A stretch of DNA of 64,000 nt. Origin: Rheinheimera salexigens. GTDB taxonomy: Bacteria; Pseudomonadota; Gammaproteobacteria; Enterobacterales; Alteromonadaceae. The notes beneath the pieces are model-generated. The model saw only the letters and a program-made list of their open reading frames with translations, ran no database searches and was not told where the DNA came from. Made by a program: the position numbers and the translations under genes. The stretch is taken from positions 1,229,044 through 1,293,043 of the forward strand of contig NZ_MKEK01000001.1 of NCBI RefSeq assembly GCF_001752395.1, written 5' to 3'. This document shows, piece by piece, positions 49,700 through 59,758 of the stretch (the stretch's first letter is position 1; each line of letters starts with the position of its first letter).

Positions 49700-51550
49700 A
49701 TGAAATTACTAAGCCTGTATTTATCAACTATTTTAATGGCCTGTTCAGTCACTGCTGCTAATAGCGTGAGCTCGGCAGCAAATAATACACCTGACTATAA
49801 TATGGTATTAATTGGCGACGGTTTAAAGATTTGTAGCTCAATTGATATTCGGTTCTGCACCAGCAAAGATGTATTTACGGATGCAGCTAAAGGCACCACT
49901 AAATTTGGTTTAACGAGTGACAATATCAAAAATGTTGCTCTGGCAGATTTTTGGGGCGAGCAACGTATTATCGAACAACAACAAGTTATAGCGTTGCTGC
50001 AGCATATTGCCAATCGCTTAAACAACGAACTGATAACTGAGCGTGAATTACTGCGTTATTTTCGCGGTGCTGATGTTGAAGTTGACGGCGTTTGGATATC
50101 AGGTCGAGTGGTTTATGCTGCGTTAACCGATCGCGAAATCAATTTTGTTTTTGACCAATTACAAGTGTTGGTGCCAACAGATACAAATAAACGCAATAAT
50201 GACCGTAAAAAAGAATATGCCGATTTAAGTCAAACCACAGACCGATTCTCAGTAGAAATTTATAGTAAAATTGTCGAGTTAGCACGCCAAGTAGCAGGGC
50301 CACTGCGCAAACCAAGAATTTTGGTCGTTACAGCTGGCGCTAGAGACCCTTTTGCTGATGTAGACTTTTATACTAATTTATTTACAGAAGCGGGGGCAAC
50401 GGCAAGTTGGTTTCCTATTAATGCAGCTTATCAAATAGCGCAACAGCAGCGAGATACTGATAAAACAGCTTGTAAACAATTACCGCAATTGTTAGCCGAA
50501 TATCACGGCAGTTATCAGCGGCAACGGGTTTATCCGCAGTTAATGGCAGAATTAGAAACATTCTGCCAAGCGGGTACAGAAGCTGCAGTCAACCAGTTAA
50601 AACGTGCAGATGCTATTTTTATTGCCGATGGAAAGCCAAGTCAGATTATTCAAGCTTTGCGTTTACAAGATGGTTCTGCCTCAGCTGAGTTACAACAGCT
50701 AGATCGCATGGTTAAAGCTGGCCATATTATATTAGCAGCCAATAGCCGAGCGTCAGCAGCATTGTCTGGTCGCAGCTACCAAGGCATTCGAACCCCCATG
50801 CTAACTAATGGTGACAGTTATAGTGCTATGCAATTTGGTGCTTTTGACCTGCCAGCACCAGAAGGGGGCTGTGATAAGGACCAAAGTTGTATAAATGGCT
50901 TAGCCGAGCATCATTTAACCTTTAATAGCCAAGGTGGCTTAGGCTTATTTCCGTGGGGCGTGCTGGATAGTCAATTATCTGAACAAGGTAGGCAGGGTCG
51001 TATGATTCGCTTATTACACGACAGCCAAAGCCAATTTGGTTTTGGTATCGATGAAAACACCGCTTTACTAGTGAAACTACAAGCAACGGCCGATAATGAG
51101 CAAGTCATTCAATTTAAAGTATTAGGTGAAAATGGCGTTTTCCTGGTTGATAATCAGAGTACTGAAACAACAGGTGAGGGGGGTAATTTAACCCTGAAAC
51201 AAGTAACAACACATTATTTAACTCGTGATGATACAGCTGAATTAAAGCAGGGTTTGCTCAGAACTCAATTTGCAGACTGGAAATTTGCACCCAATACCAT
51301 GCAAATGCCAATGTTAGTTTCAGGAGATATTTTTGAGCGTGATAATTATCGTCAATTGGCGCAATTATTATGTTTAACCCAAAGCCGCCAAGCAGATGGT
51401 AAAGCGGTGCGAGTAGGGCAAGGTCATGCTATAACTTTATATAAAGATCATAGTTCGCATACTCGTCAAGGGGTATACCGTCAACAAGGTGCAGAGGTAC
51501 AATACTGTTCTTATCGCAATGTTCTGGTCGATATTCAGCCAATAATATAA
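49700..51550 (+). CDS. Secreted cyanophycinase-like (peptidase S51) protein
   Basis: 616 aa, much longer than classical cyanophycinase (about 270-420). Signal peptide, cleavage near VTAANS (about residue 20). The N-terminal 200 residues have no family I recognise; the second half resembles peptidase S51: LVVTAGARDPFADVDFYTNLF, ADAIFIADGKPSQII, ILAANSRASAALSG and GLGLFPWGVLDSQLSEQGRQ with GIDENTALLV. The family nucleophile elbow GTSAGAS reads AANSRAS: the serine is kept, but the flanking A-G is changed to R-A. Cyanophycin or related beta-aspartyl peptides would be the family substrate; this one may have another role. Confidence 0.75.
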   Translation: MKLLSLYLSTILMACSVTAANSVSSAANNTPDYNMVLIGDGLKICSSIDIRFCTSKDVFTDAAKGTTKFGLTSDNIKNVALADFWGEQRIIEQQQVIALLQHIANRLNNELITERELLRYFRGADVEVDGVWISGRVVYAALTDREINFVFDQLQVLVPTDTNKRNNDRKKEYADLSQTTDRFSVEIYSKIVELARQVAGPLRKPRILVVTAGARDPFADVDFYTNLFTEAGATASWFPINAAYQIAQQQRDTDKTACKQLPQLLAEYHGSYQRQRVYPQLMAELETFCQAGTEAAVNQLKRADAIFIADGKPSQIIQALRLQDGSASAELQQLDRMVKAGHIILAANSRASAALSGRSYQGIRTPMLTNGDSYSAMQFGAFDLPAPEGGCDKDQSCINGLAEHHLTFNSQGGLGLFPWGVLDSQLSEQGRQGRMIRLLHDSQSQFGFGIDENTALLVKLQATADNEQVIQFKVLGENGVFLVDNQSTETTGEGGNLTLKQVTTHYLTRDDTAELKQGLLRTQFADWKFAPNTMQMPMLVSGDIFERDNYRQLAQLLCLTQSRQADGKAVRVGQGHAITLYKDHSSHTRQGVYRQQGAEVQYCSYRNVLVDIQPII

Positions 51551-51587
51551 ACTGTAGTGGGTTTTTACTTACTAAAGTTAAGCGCTG

Positions 51588-53882
51588 ATGCAGAGTCCAG
51601 TTCACCCGCAAATTAGAGCTTTGGCCCATTGGATCCGCCAATGGGGCAAGCTTAGATCAGCAATATCTTGTTTATTCATTATTGCGTGCTTTGCTGCGGC
51701 TATAAGTACCGCAGCCAGTGTGGTTTCAACTAATCAGATAGACTGGAACCTGGTTAAAGGCTCAATGCTTTTAGCTGTTGTGCTGGGGCCAATATTTATC
51801 GCGTTTATGTTTTATTTAGTGTTGCATCTTGATGCGGCTTTATCTTATTTACAAGATTCAGCTCATCAAGAGCGCTTACTAAATGAAAGTATGCAAGACA
51901 ATATTCGCCAGTTAAATTATGAAATAGAAGAACGAAAAAAAGCGTTTCAGGCTAAGCGCCGTGCTATTGATGAGTTGCGACGAGAAATAGCAGAACGAAA
52001 AAAAGCCCAGACAGAACTCGATGACCAAGCCTTATTAATCCGCTCTATTGTCGATAGCTCGCCCGATTTATTTTATTACCGTGATGAAACTGGCCGATTT
52101 GCTAGCTGTAATAAAATGTTTGAAATTATTATGGGTAAAACAGCATCTGAATTAATAGGCTGTTATCCAGCAGAAATATTTGCCGCTGATAGTGCCCAAG
52201 CCGCCATTTTAACTGAGCAGCAAGAGGTATCACGCTTACGCACAGAGTTAATTTTAGATGTTGAGTTTATAAAAGATAATGGTCAATTGTTGTGGCTAGA
52301 AGTACGCAAAGTGCCTTTTTATGATAAACAAGGCCGTTATATAGGCTTATTAGGCTTTGGTCGTGACATCACATCACGTAAATTAGCCGAACAAGCCTTA
52401 GAAAAAGCCTACTTGGATAAAGGTAAGTTTATCGCCACATTAAGTCATGAATTACGCACCCCTCTTAATGGTGTCGTTGGCTTAAGCCGGCGTCTATTAC
52501 AAAGCGATTTAGATAATCAGCAACATGCTTGGGCTAATACTATTTTTAGTAGTGCTGAAACCTTGGGTAATATTTTTAACGATATTATCGATTTAGATAA
52601 AATAGATCGCCAAGATTTAGATATTGTTGAACAAAGTATCTCGCTAAGTCAGTTTGTTAGTGATATTGCCAACTTTGCTGAATTACTCTGTCAGCAAAAA
52701 GGTCTGGAGTTTAAGTTAGATATAACCAGCAATACCGATTACTACCTAACATTAGATCCTACTCGGCTACGGCAAATTTTGTGGAACCTTATAAATAACG
52801 CGGTTAAATTTACCGCTACAGGTAGTATTACCCTGCACTGCGATTTGGATATAACCACGCCAGCACTTAACTTCGATATTATTGATACCGGCATTGGTAT
52901 CGACCCTGACGAACAAACGCGTATTTTTGATATGTATTATAAGTCGCAAGATGGCCGACGGTTAAGCATAGTAGGCTCAGGCATAGGTTTATCGGTATCT
53001 AAAGCCCTAATTGAAGCTATGAAGGGTAGTATTGAATTAACCAGTACTATGGGCCAAGGCAGCCGTTTTAGTCTGTGTATTCCAACCCAAATTACAGCCA
53101 AGCCAGAAGAGGTTGTTGTCAGTTGTCCAGCCTTAACTATTTTATTGATTGAAGATATTCCGCTTAATGCCGATATTGCTATCGCCTTATTAGAACAACG
53201 TGGCCATTCAGTATTGCACGCAGAAACCGGTGAAGATGCGCTAGCCTTGTTAGATACCGAAGATGATATTGATTTAGTGCTGCTGGATATGCAATTACCC
53301 GATATGGAAGGGACTGAGATTGCTAAATTTATTCGCAGCGAAGCGCATTTGAAAAACTTACCCATCATTGTTTTAAGCGCCAATGTGCGCAAAGCCGAGC
53401 AGCAATTAGCCGGGATTAAAATTGATGGTTCGCTAGCCAAACCTTTAAATACCAGTAAATTAGATAATAAATTAGCTCAGTTATTTTCACCTAGTGCGGT
53501 TAAGTTTAGTCAACAAAAGCAAGAGTTTAACCATAATCTAGAACAGCAGATATTAAATAAATACATTATAAATGATTATATAGCCTCGCTAGGTAAGGCT
53601 TCGGTGAAGCGCAGTGCATTATTATTTGCCCAGTTGTTTCCGGGGTATATGAATAAACTCTTAGAAGCCGCCATTCAGCAACGACCAGCAGAACTAAAAG
53701 ACGCGGCACATACGCTTAAAGGTGCGGCTGCAACAGTTGGTTTAATGTGGGTACAACAACAAGCGGCTAAATTAGAAGACGAGCAGATAAATTGGCAAGG
53801 TTTAGAACGGCAATTAGCAGACTTTCAGTTAGAAACAGAGCAGCACATGGCTGCTCTGGAAGAATATATAGAACAATTTTAA
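51588..53882 (+). CDS. arcB: Aerobic respiration control sensor kinase ArcB
   Basis: Tripartite kinase that phosphorylates ArcA when quinones are reduced. 764 aa (E. coli 778). Order: TM1 (about residues 25-43), TM2 (about 60-80), coiled coil with two EERKKA-type leucine-rich helices, PAS (about 150-260), HisKA with LSHELRTPLNG (His287), HATPase with DTGIG and GSGIGL, receiver with LVLLDMQLPD (Asp567), and HPt with AAHTLKGAAATVG (His708). Of the two redox-sensing cysteines of E. coli ArcB the first is kept (Cys174, FASCNKM) but the second position is Trp236; an extra Cys192 is nearby. Convergent with arcA, five bases apart. Confidence 0.95.
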   Translation: MQSPVHPQIRALAHWIRQWGKLRSAISCLFIIACFAAAISTAASVVSTNQIDWNLVKGSMLLAVVLGPIFIAFMFYLVLHLDAALSYLQDSAHQERLLNESMQDNIRQLNYEIEERKKAFQAKRRAIDELRREIAERKKAQTELDDQALLIRSIVDSSPDLFYYRDETGRFASCNKMFEIIMGKTASELIGCYPAEIFAADSAQAAILTEQQEVSRLRTELILDVEFIKDNGQLLWLEVRKVPFYDKQGRYIGLLGFGRDITSRKLAEQALEKAYLDKGKFIATLSHELRTPLNGVVGLSRRLLQSDLDNQQHAWANTIFSSAETLGNIFNDIIDLDKIDRQDLDIVEQSISLSQFVSDIANFAELLCQQKGLEFKLDITSNTDYYLTLDPTRLRQILWNLINNAVKFTATGSITLHCDLDITTPALNFDIIDTGIGIDPDEQTRIFDMYYKSQDGRRLSIVGSGIGLSVSKALIEAMKGSIELTSTMGQGSRFSLCIPTQITAKPEEVVVSCPALTILLIEDIPLNADIAIALLEQRGHSVLHAETGEDALALLDTEDDIDLVLLDMQLPDMEGTEIAKFIRSEAHLKNLPIIVLSANVRKAEQQLAGIKIDGSLAKPLNTSKLDNKLAQLFSPSAVKFSQQKQEFNHNLEQQILNKYIINDYIASLGKASVKRSALLFAQLFPGYMNKLLEAAIQQRPAELKDAAHTLKGAAATVGLMWVQQQAAKLEDEQINWQGLERQLADFQLETEQHMAALEEYIEQF

Positions 53883-53887
53883 AACTA

Positions 53888-54595
53888 TTACTTTTCTAAC
53901 TTACCAACAAAGCGGTAACCTTCACCATGGATAGTGCTGATTAACTCTGGGCTTTCCACGTCTGATTCGAAGTGTTTACGAATACGGCGGATAGTCACAT
54001 CGACAGTACGATCATTCGGACGTAAATCACGGCCAGTCATATGGCGAATTAATTGCTCACGGTTAAAAATTTTACCTGGGGTATCAAGCATTAAACGTAA
54101 AGCGCGATATTCACCTTTAGGTAAACGACGAGCAACGCCTTTAGGTGAAGTTAAATTACGGCTGTTTTCGTCTAGCGTCCAACCATTAAACTTAACCACA
54201 CTTTTATGCTCTTCAACAACGGGTTGAGCAACAGTACGATTCAATAAATTACGGGCACGGATAGTTAATTCACGTGGGTTAAAAGGCTTAGTTAAATAAT
54301 CATCAGCACCAATTTCCAATCCTAAAATGCGGTCAACTTCACTGTCGCGGCCGGTTAAGAATATTAAACCTATATTTTCTTTCTGACGCAGTTCACGCGC
54401 CAAAATCAAACCATTTTTACCTGGTAAATTAATGTCCATTACCACTAAGTTAACCTTAGTATCGGCTAACCGTTGATTCATTTCCTCGCCATTCACCGCC
54501 TCGATGACTTCATAACCTTCACCTTGGAATAAATTAACCAGATTTAGGCGAGTTACTTCTTCGTCTTCGACGATAAGGATCACGGGTGTTTGCAT
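53888..54595 (-). CDS. arcA: Response regulator ArcA
   Basis: OmpR/PhoB-type DNA-binding regulator that represses aerobic metabolism under low oxygen. 235 aa (E. coli 238). Receiver with [13 protein letters not shown], Asp54 in [30 protein letters not shown] and Lys in TKPFNPREL. Winged-helix domain from about residue 135 with [16 protein letters not shown]. It lies tail to tail with its kinase gene arcB with only five bases between stops. AAGG lies ten bases before the ATG. Own promoter must lie in 54596-54787, an AT-rich gap with no gene. Confidence 0.96.
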   Translation of the reverse strand: MQTPVILIVEDEEVTRLNLVNLFQGEGYEVIEAVNGEEMNQRLADTKVNLVVMDINLPGKNGLILARELRQKENIGLIFLTGRDSEVDRILGLEIGADDYLTKPFNPRELTIRARNLLNRTVAQPVVEEHKSVVKFNGWTLDENSRNLTSPKGVARRLPKGEYRALRLMLDTPGKIFNREQLIRHMTGRDLRPNDRTVDVTIRRIRKHFESDVESPELISTIHGEGYRFVGKLEK

Positions 54596-54787
54596 GAAAT
54601 AAGGACCTTTTATGTAAAAGTAGTGAATTTAATGATAATGTGATGCTTTATAGATGACATCTAGTTGTCAAATAATACGTAATTATAACCACCAGTGCAA
54701 TTGTTAACAAGTTATTTGTTAACAATTGACTGAAATGGCATCAAAGTATTGAAATGTATGCGAATAAATTATTCAGAACAACGAGTT

Positions 54788-55804
54788 TTACTGCTTGAAA
54801 GCCTGATAAATAGTAAAGCCATTAGCTTTAGCTTTAATCTCAACTTGTTTAAAACACTGTTGTAATATAGGCAAATATTGTAAATGGCTATTCGCTACTA
54901 TGGTCAGGCTACCTTTGTTAATTAACCGCTGCGCGCTTTGCTGAATAAATTGTTCAGCTATTGCGTAATTAGTTTTAATCCCGGTATGAAATGGCGGGTT
55001 GCTAACAATCGCAGCAAATTGTGCTGGGTTATCAGGTATACCATCAGCAGTAATAACAGTACCAGTTAATTCATTAGCCTGTAATGTCAGCTTTGTCGCT
55101 TCGGTAGCCAAGGTACTTATATCAGAGCAATATAAATCAATATTTGGCTTAGTGAGTTTTAATACTGCACCAATGACGCCATTTCCACAGGCGAAGTCGA
55201 GTACTTTACCATGACTAATGGCGGGTAAATTTGCTAATAATAATGCTGTGCCAATATCTAATTTACCATGGTTAAACACCCCAGGCAGAGAATAAATGGT
55301 TAAATTTTTATCGGCAATATTAATGTTAAAGCTGCTGGCGGTTGTGGCTTTTATAGCAGCAAAGTCACCGTGCAGCATAAACCATAAACAATGTTTGGCA
55401 TTATCTAATTTATTCGCGGCTAAGCCGAGTTTTTGGGCATGGCTAGCTAAGCTTTTTATGCCACCTTTGTTCTCACCAACTACAAAGACATGGCTATTAA
55501 CATCAATAGCGGTTTTAAGCTGGGCTAAGGTTAAGTCGAGTTGTTCTTTACTTTTAGGGTAAAAGATAACAATGGTATCAAAAGGTTGGCTAAACTTAGG
55601 CTTAGCATCAAACAGCAATTCAATCGATGGATGCTGCCATTGGTTAGCTACGGCTTTGTCGGTACTAAAGCAGCTAAGGCTTAAGTCTGCACCGCTTGCT
55701 AACAGTTGTGAGCCAAGTTCGTCGGCAACGGGCTCTACAATAAGTACTCTGCCGCGTAAATCATTTATATTGCGTAATACTAGCTGACTGCTATTGGCTA
55801 ACAT
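54788..55804 (-). CDS. rsmC: 16S rRNA (guanine-1207-N2)-methyltransferase RsmC
   Basis: Methylates G1207 in helix 34 of the 30S subunit. 338 aa (E. coli 343). N-terminal pseudo-methyltransferase domain (about residues 1-165) followed by an active SAM domain with VLDFACGNGVIGAVL and the catalytic SNPPFHTG. The ATG starts on the base after the trmB stop (TAG-ATG), so the two are coupled. Confidence 0.93.
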   Translation of the reverse strand: MLANSSQLVLRNINDLRGRVLIVEPVADELGSQLLASGADLSLSCFSTDKAVANQWQHPSIELLFDAKPKFSQPFDTIVIFYPKSKEQLDLTLAQLKTAIDVNSHVFVVGENKGGIKSLASHAQKLGLAANKLDNAKHCLWFMLHGDFAAIKATTASSFNINIADKNLTIYSLPGVFNHGKLDIGTALLLANLPAISHGKVLDFACGNGVIGAVLKLTKPNIDLYCSDISTLATEATKLTLQANELTGTVITADGIPDNPAQFAAIVSNPPFHTGIKTNYAIAEQFIQQSAQRLINKGSLTIVANSHLQYLPILQQCFKQVEIKAKANGFTIYQAFKQ

Positions 55805-56569
55805 CTAGCTTTCCTTTTTATACATAAGATCCCAAACACCATGACCTAACCGCTGGCCGCGCTGTTCAAATTTGGTTAAAGGCCGATGCTCTGGGCGCTC
55901 TACATAGTCGTTGCTGGTAGACATATTACTAAAGCCTGCTATTGGCTGCATCACTTCTAGCATATATTCAGCATAGTTTTGCCAATCAGTTGCCATATGG
56001 AACACACCACCAGGCTTAAGTTTTCTTTGCACTAAGCTGGCAAATTCAGTTTGGACAATCCGTCTTTTATGATGGCGTTTTTTATGCCAAGGATCAGGGA
56101 AAAACAATTGCACGGTGTCCAAGCTATTATCAGCAATACTGTGTTCAAGAATTTCTACAGCATCATGCTGAAAAACCTTTAAATTGGTAACATTACGCGC
56201 TTGGGCAGTGGCTAAACAGGCACCGACACCTGGACGATGCACTTCAATACCAATAAAATCTTTATCAGCAGCATCTGCCGCCATTTGTACCAGTGATTGC
56301 CCCATACCAAAGCCAATTTCTAATACCCGAGGCTTATCGCGACCGAACACTTGTGTTAAATCAAAAGCCTCAGTTTGATATTGCAACCCGTAATCAGACC
56401 AGAAGTTATCTAAAGCATGTTGTTGGCCTTTAGTGAGCCTACCTTCGCGCAGTACAAAAGAGCGGATTTTACGCATGTAAGTTGGGGTGTCATTGTCTGT
56501 TGTAGCCAGCGTGCTTTTGCTATCTTTAGGCAGGCTGTCGCTCATGCTTTGTTTCGTACTGTCATTCAT
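55805..56569 (-). CDS. trmB: tRNA (guanine-N7)-methyltransferase TrmB
   Basis: Makes m7G46 in the variable loop of tRNAs. 254 aa (E. coli 239); the N-terminal 30 residues ([19 protein letters not shown]...) are polar and poorly conserved and may not all be translated, since ATG 56569 and in-frame ATGs nearby are possible starts. Core: SAM motif [16 protein letters not shown], the [15 protein letters not shown] box and late T-K-F-E-Q-R-G. Divergent from mutY, as in E. coli, and coupled to rsmC. Confidence 0.93.
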   Translation of the reverse strand: MNDSTKQSMSDSLPKDSKSTLATTDNDTPTYMRKIRSFVLREGRLTKGQQHALDNFWSDYGLQYQTEAFDLTQVFGRDKPRVLEIGFGMGQSLVQMAADAADKDFIGIEVHRPGVGACLATAQARNVTNLKVFQHDAVEILEHSIADNSLDTVQLFFPDPWHKKRHHKRRIVQTEFASLVQRKLKPGGVFHMATDWQNYAEYMLEVMQPIAGFSNMSTSNDYVERPEHRPLTKFEQRGQRLGHGVWDLMYKKES

Positions 56570-56699
56570 ACGGGGCTCCGAATATAGGTTAATTCAGCTA
56601 TTATCCTTGTATTAATCGATTAGCTCAACCTTGTTTAGAGTTGGCAACGCTGTTTTAGCTACTTATACTGCTGCCATTAATTGTTAATAGGGCTAAAAG

Positions 56700-57749
56700 T
56701 TGCAAAAACAAGATGCACAATGGTTTTCAGATCAAGTTGTTAGTTGGTATCACCTGCATGGTCGCAAGCAGTTACCCTGGCAGCTCGATACAAGCCCCTA
56801 TAAAACCTGGTTAAGTGAAGTGATGTTGCAACAAACCCAAGTTGCCACTGTGATCCCATATTTTCAGCGCTTTATTCAGCAGTACCCCAATATCACAGCA
56901 TTAGCACAAGCGCCGTTAGATCATGTGCTGCACTTGTGGACCGGCCTGGGTTATTACGCTCGTGCCCGCAATTTGCATAAAGCCGCCAATATCATTCTTG
57001 AGCAATATAACGGTGAATTTCCCCAGCAGTTTGAGCAAGTGTTAGCCTTACCGGGGATAGGCCGCTCTACAGCCGGTGCGATTTTATCTTTATCCTTGCA
57101 ACAGCATTGGCCTATTTTAGATGGTAATTGTAAACGGGTATTAAGTCGTTTTGCCGCAATAGATGGCTGGCCTGGCAATAAAGCCGTTGAGCAACAATTA
57201 TGGCAACTTGCAGAGCAAGTCACGCCAGAGCAGGATGTTACCGCGTTTAATCAAGCCATGATGGACTTAGGCGCAACGCTGTGTACTAGATCTAAACCAC
57301 GTTGTGTTGATTGCCCATTAAAATTACATTGCCAAGCTGCACTTAAAGGTGAGCAAGCATTGTTTCCCGGTAAAAAACCGAAAAAAACCATACCAGAACG
57401 ACAAAGCTATTGGTTGATTATAGAACATAACACCCAAGTGTTATTAGTTCAGCGACCTGCCAGTGGTTTATGGGGCGGTTTGTATGGCTTTTTAGAGTTT
57501 GATAGCGCCGAGTTACGCCAGCAATATTGTGATCTTAATGCCTTTAAAGCCCAACAATTTGAAGATATGCCTGCATTTAGGCATACTTTTAGTCATTTTC
57601 ATTTATGGATCCAACCGCAGCGTTTAATACTGGCGCAATTCCCCAGTAGCGTGCAGCAATCTGCGGCAACTTGGTTTACAATGGGTGCTATACCTACAGT
57701 TGGCTTGTCGGCTCCGGCTAAGCAGCTGTTTTTACAAATTTCGTCTTAA
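56700..57749 (+). CDS. mutY: A/G-specific adenine glycosylase MutY
   Basis: Removes adenine mispaired with 8-oxoguanine. 349 aa (E. coli 350). TTG start with AGGG seven bases before; [14 protein letters not shown] lines up with the E. coli N-terminus. Catalytic Glu in [16 protein letters not shown] (about residue 40), helix-hairpin-helix [12 protein letters not shown], catalytic Asp in [10 protein letters not shown], [4Fe-4S] cluster [17 protein letters not shown] with 6-2-5 spacing, and a C-terminal MutT-like domain. Pairs with yggX as in E. coli. Confidence 0.97.
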   Translation: MQKQDAQWFSDQVVSWYHLHGRKQLPWQLDTSPYKTWLSEVMLQQTQVATVIPYFQRFIQQYPNITALAQAPLDHVLHLWTGLGYYARARNLHKAANIILEQYNGEFPQQFEQVLALPGIGRSTAGAILSLSLQQHWPILDGNCKRVLSRFAAIDGWPGNKAVEQQLWQLAEQVTPEQDVTAFNQAMMDLGATLCTRSKPRCVDCPLKLHCQAALKGEQALFPGKKPKKTIPERQSYWLIIEHNTQVLLVQRPASGLWGGLYGFLEFDSAELRQQYCDLNAFKAQQFEDMPAFRHTFSHFHLWIQPQRLILAQFPSSVQQSAATWFTMGAIPTVGLSAPAKQLFLQISS

Positions 57750-57793
57750 ACTTCAATAGCCTTAATAACTTCAACAACATCAGGATAATTTAC

Positions 57794-58066
57794 ATGAGTC
57801 GTACTGTTTTTTGTCAACACCTTAAAAAAGACGCCCCAGGTTTAGATTTTCAACCCTATCCAGGTGAGCTAGGTAAAAAAATATTTAATGAGATAAGTAA
57901 AGAAGCTTGGGCTAAGTGGATGTCGAAGCAAATTATGCTGATTAACGAAAATAAGCTTAATATGATGAACCAAGAGCATAGAGCCTATTTAGAGCAGCAA
58001 ATGGAAGCCTATTTATTTCAAGGCGAAGACATTAAAATTGAAGGCTATAAGCCAGTACAAAAGTAG
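57794..58066 (+). CDS. yggX: YggX family oxidative-damage protection protein
   Basis: 90 aa (E. coli 91). [19 protein letters not shown] carries the single conserved Cys; [22 protein letters not shown] and [16 protein letters not shown] follow. Linked to protection of Fe-S proteins and iron trafficking during oxidative stress. Follows mutY, whose Fe-S cluster is a plausible client; the pair is conserved. The 134 bases after it hold an inverted repeat but no gene. Confidence 0.95.
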   Translation: MSRTVFCQHLKKDAPGLDFQPYPGELGKKIFNEISKEAWAKWMSKQIMLINENKLNMMNQEHRAYLEQQMEAYLFQGEDIKIEGYKPVQK

Positions 58067-58095
58067 TGTTAGTACACTGTTTTACCCGCTAAGTT

Positions 58096-58139
58096 CAGTG
58101 CTAAGTTAAGTGCTTAGTTAAGCGCTATAAATAGCACTG
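58096..58139. repeat. Inverted repeat between yggX and gcvA
   Basis: CAGTGCTA (58096-58103) and TAGCACTG (58132-58139) around a stretch with two TTAAGYGCT motifs. Likely folds at the end of the yggX transcript; no T-run. Confidence 0.55.
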
Positions 58140-58200
58140 TGTTAGCTACTTGTTTTATTTTCAATAAACACCCTTTATTCAGGTTACTTCTAAGGAAACT

Positions 58201-59136
58201 ATGGCGCGTCGCTTACCACCGCTAAATGCTCTTAAAGCTTTTGAAACGGCTGCTCGCCATTTAAGTTTTACCAAAGCTGCAGAAGAGATGTATGTTACTC
58301 AAGCTGCTATTAGCCATCAGATTAAAGCACTGGAAGAGCATTTGGGCATAAAGCTATTTATGCGTAAAAACCGCTCTTTATTATTAACTGAAGAAGGTCA
58401 AAGCTATTTTTTAGATATAAAAGATATTTTTATTCAGTTATATGAGTCCACAGAAAAACTACTGGCTCGAGGTGCTAAAGGTTCATTAACCGTTAGTTTG
58501 CAGCCGAGTTTTGCCATCCAATGGTTAGTGCCGCGATTAAATCAGTTTTCTGAGCAACACCCTGATATCGATGTGCGCATTAAAGCCGTGGATTTAGATG
58601 AAGGCTCGCTAACCGATGATGTTGATATCGCCATTTATTATGGCCGTGGTAATTGGCGTAATTTACATGCTGATAAACTGCACCCAGAATATTTGCTACC
58701 GGTATGTTCGCCATTATTACTTACCAGCGGGAAAAAGCTTTCTGAACCGTCCGATCTTAAGCATCATAATTTACTCCATGATGGTTCACGCCGGGCGTGG
58801 AAAGCTTGGTTTACTAGCCAAGGTTTAAAGCAATTCAATGTTAATCAAGGGCCTATCTTTAGCCATTCATCTATGGTGTTGCAAGCGGCTATTCATGGCC
58901 AAGGTGTGGCATTGGCGCATAACGTATTAACCCGGCCTGATATTAATTCTGGCCGTTTAATTGTGCCTTTTAATCATGTCTTAATTAGTAAAGATGCTTA
59001 TTACTTAGTCTGTCGCGAAAGTCAGTCTGAACTGGGTAAAATTGCCGCATTTCGTCAATGGATGATGGACATGGTGGAGATTGAAAAAAATGCCTTTGCT
59101 GAGCAACAATTTACTAATGCCGTTGCCATTGATTAG
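58201..59136 (+). CDS. gcvA: LysR-type regulator GcvA
   Basis: Activator or repressor of the glycine-cleavage operon gcvTHP in response to glycine and purines. 311 aa (E. coli 305). The N-terminal wHTH MARRLPPLNALKAFETAARH and RNRSLLLTEEGQSYFLDIK match GcvA, as do SLQPSFAIQWLVPRL, IYYGRGNW and FSHSSMVLQAAIHGQGVAL in the effector domain. AAGGA ribosome-binding site. The gcvTHP targets and gcvB small RNA are not in the window; no GcvB sequence is recognisable upstream. Confidence 0.94.
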   Translation: MARRLPPLNALKAFETAARHLSFTKAAEEMYVTQAAISHQIKALEEHLGIKLFMRKNRSLLLTEEGQSYFLDIKDIFIQLYESTEKLLARGAKGSLTVSLQPSFAIQWLVPRLNQFSEQHPDIDVRIKAVDLDEGSLTDDVDIAIYYGRGNWRNLHADKLHPEYLLPVCSPLLLTSGKKLSEPSDLKHHNLLHDGSRRAWKAWFTSQGLKQFNVNQGPIFSHSSMVLQAAIHGQGVALAHNVLTRPDINSGRLIVPFNHVLISKDAYYLVCRESQSELGKIAAFRQWMMDMVEIEKNAFAEQQFTNAVAID

Positions 59137-59758
59137 TACGCCAAACCAGCCAATAGCACGTTTAATACTGGCCCATGGTGCCGGCGCGGGTGCCGACAGT
59201 GAGGTAATGCAGCAATTGGCGGCTGCACTGGTGGCCGAGCAAATAGAAGTCATTAGATTTAATTTTCCGTATATGCAACGTCAATTAACGTTGGGTCGTA
59301 AAAGCTTTCCTGATAAAATGCCGCTGTTACTAACGGCAATGCAAGCGCAAATACAGCAATGCACCACTGAGCTACCCTTATTTATTGGTGGTAAATCGCT
59401 GGGTGGTCGTGTTGCAAGTTTAATAACCGAACCATCTTGTCAAGTAAGTCAGCGGCGTGTGTTGGCTAACTTTGCTTTTGGTTATCCGTTTCATGCACCC
59501 AACAAGACAGTTTGGCGCACTGAGCATTTTACTCGCTTAGAAAGACCGATGCATATTATTCAAGGCGAGCGTGATGCCTTTGGTAATAAGCAAGAGTTAG
59601 CGGATAAAGCGTGGCCAGGGGTAACTATGGATTGGCTGCCTGATGGCGATCATGATTTTAAACCGCGTAAGGCCAGTGGTTATACTCAAGCAGAACTTAT
59701 TGTATTAAGTGCGCGATTATGTCGAGAGAAAATAGATGAAATACTTCTGGCAAATTAG
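59090..59758 (+). CDS. Alpha/beta-fold hydrolase, KANL3/Tex30-like
   Basis: 222 aa from ATG 59090. Motifs: LILAHGAGAGADSEVM (oxyanion region), the nucleophile elbow GGKSLGGRVAS, HIIQGERDAFGN with the acid, and the catalytic His in DGDHDFKPR. Such small hydrolases are annotated as dienelactone hydrolase-like; substrate unknown. It overlaps the end of gcvA by 47 bases and the next gene by 23, so it is translated from within the operon. Start uncertain: TTG 59081 and ATG 59117 are alternatives. Confidence 0.82.
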   Translation: MPLLSNNLLMPLPLISTPNQPIARLILAHGAGAGADSEVMQQLAAALVAEQIEVIRFNFPYMQRQLTLGRKSFPDKMPLLLTAMQAQIQQCTTELPLFIGGKSLGGRVASLITEPSCQVSQRRVLANFAFGYPFHAPNKTVWRTEHFTRLERPMHIIQGERDAFGNKQELADKAWPGVTMDWLPDGDHDFKPRKASGYTQAELIVLSARLCREKIDEILLAN

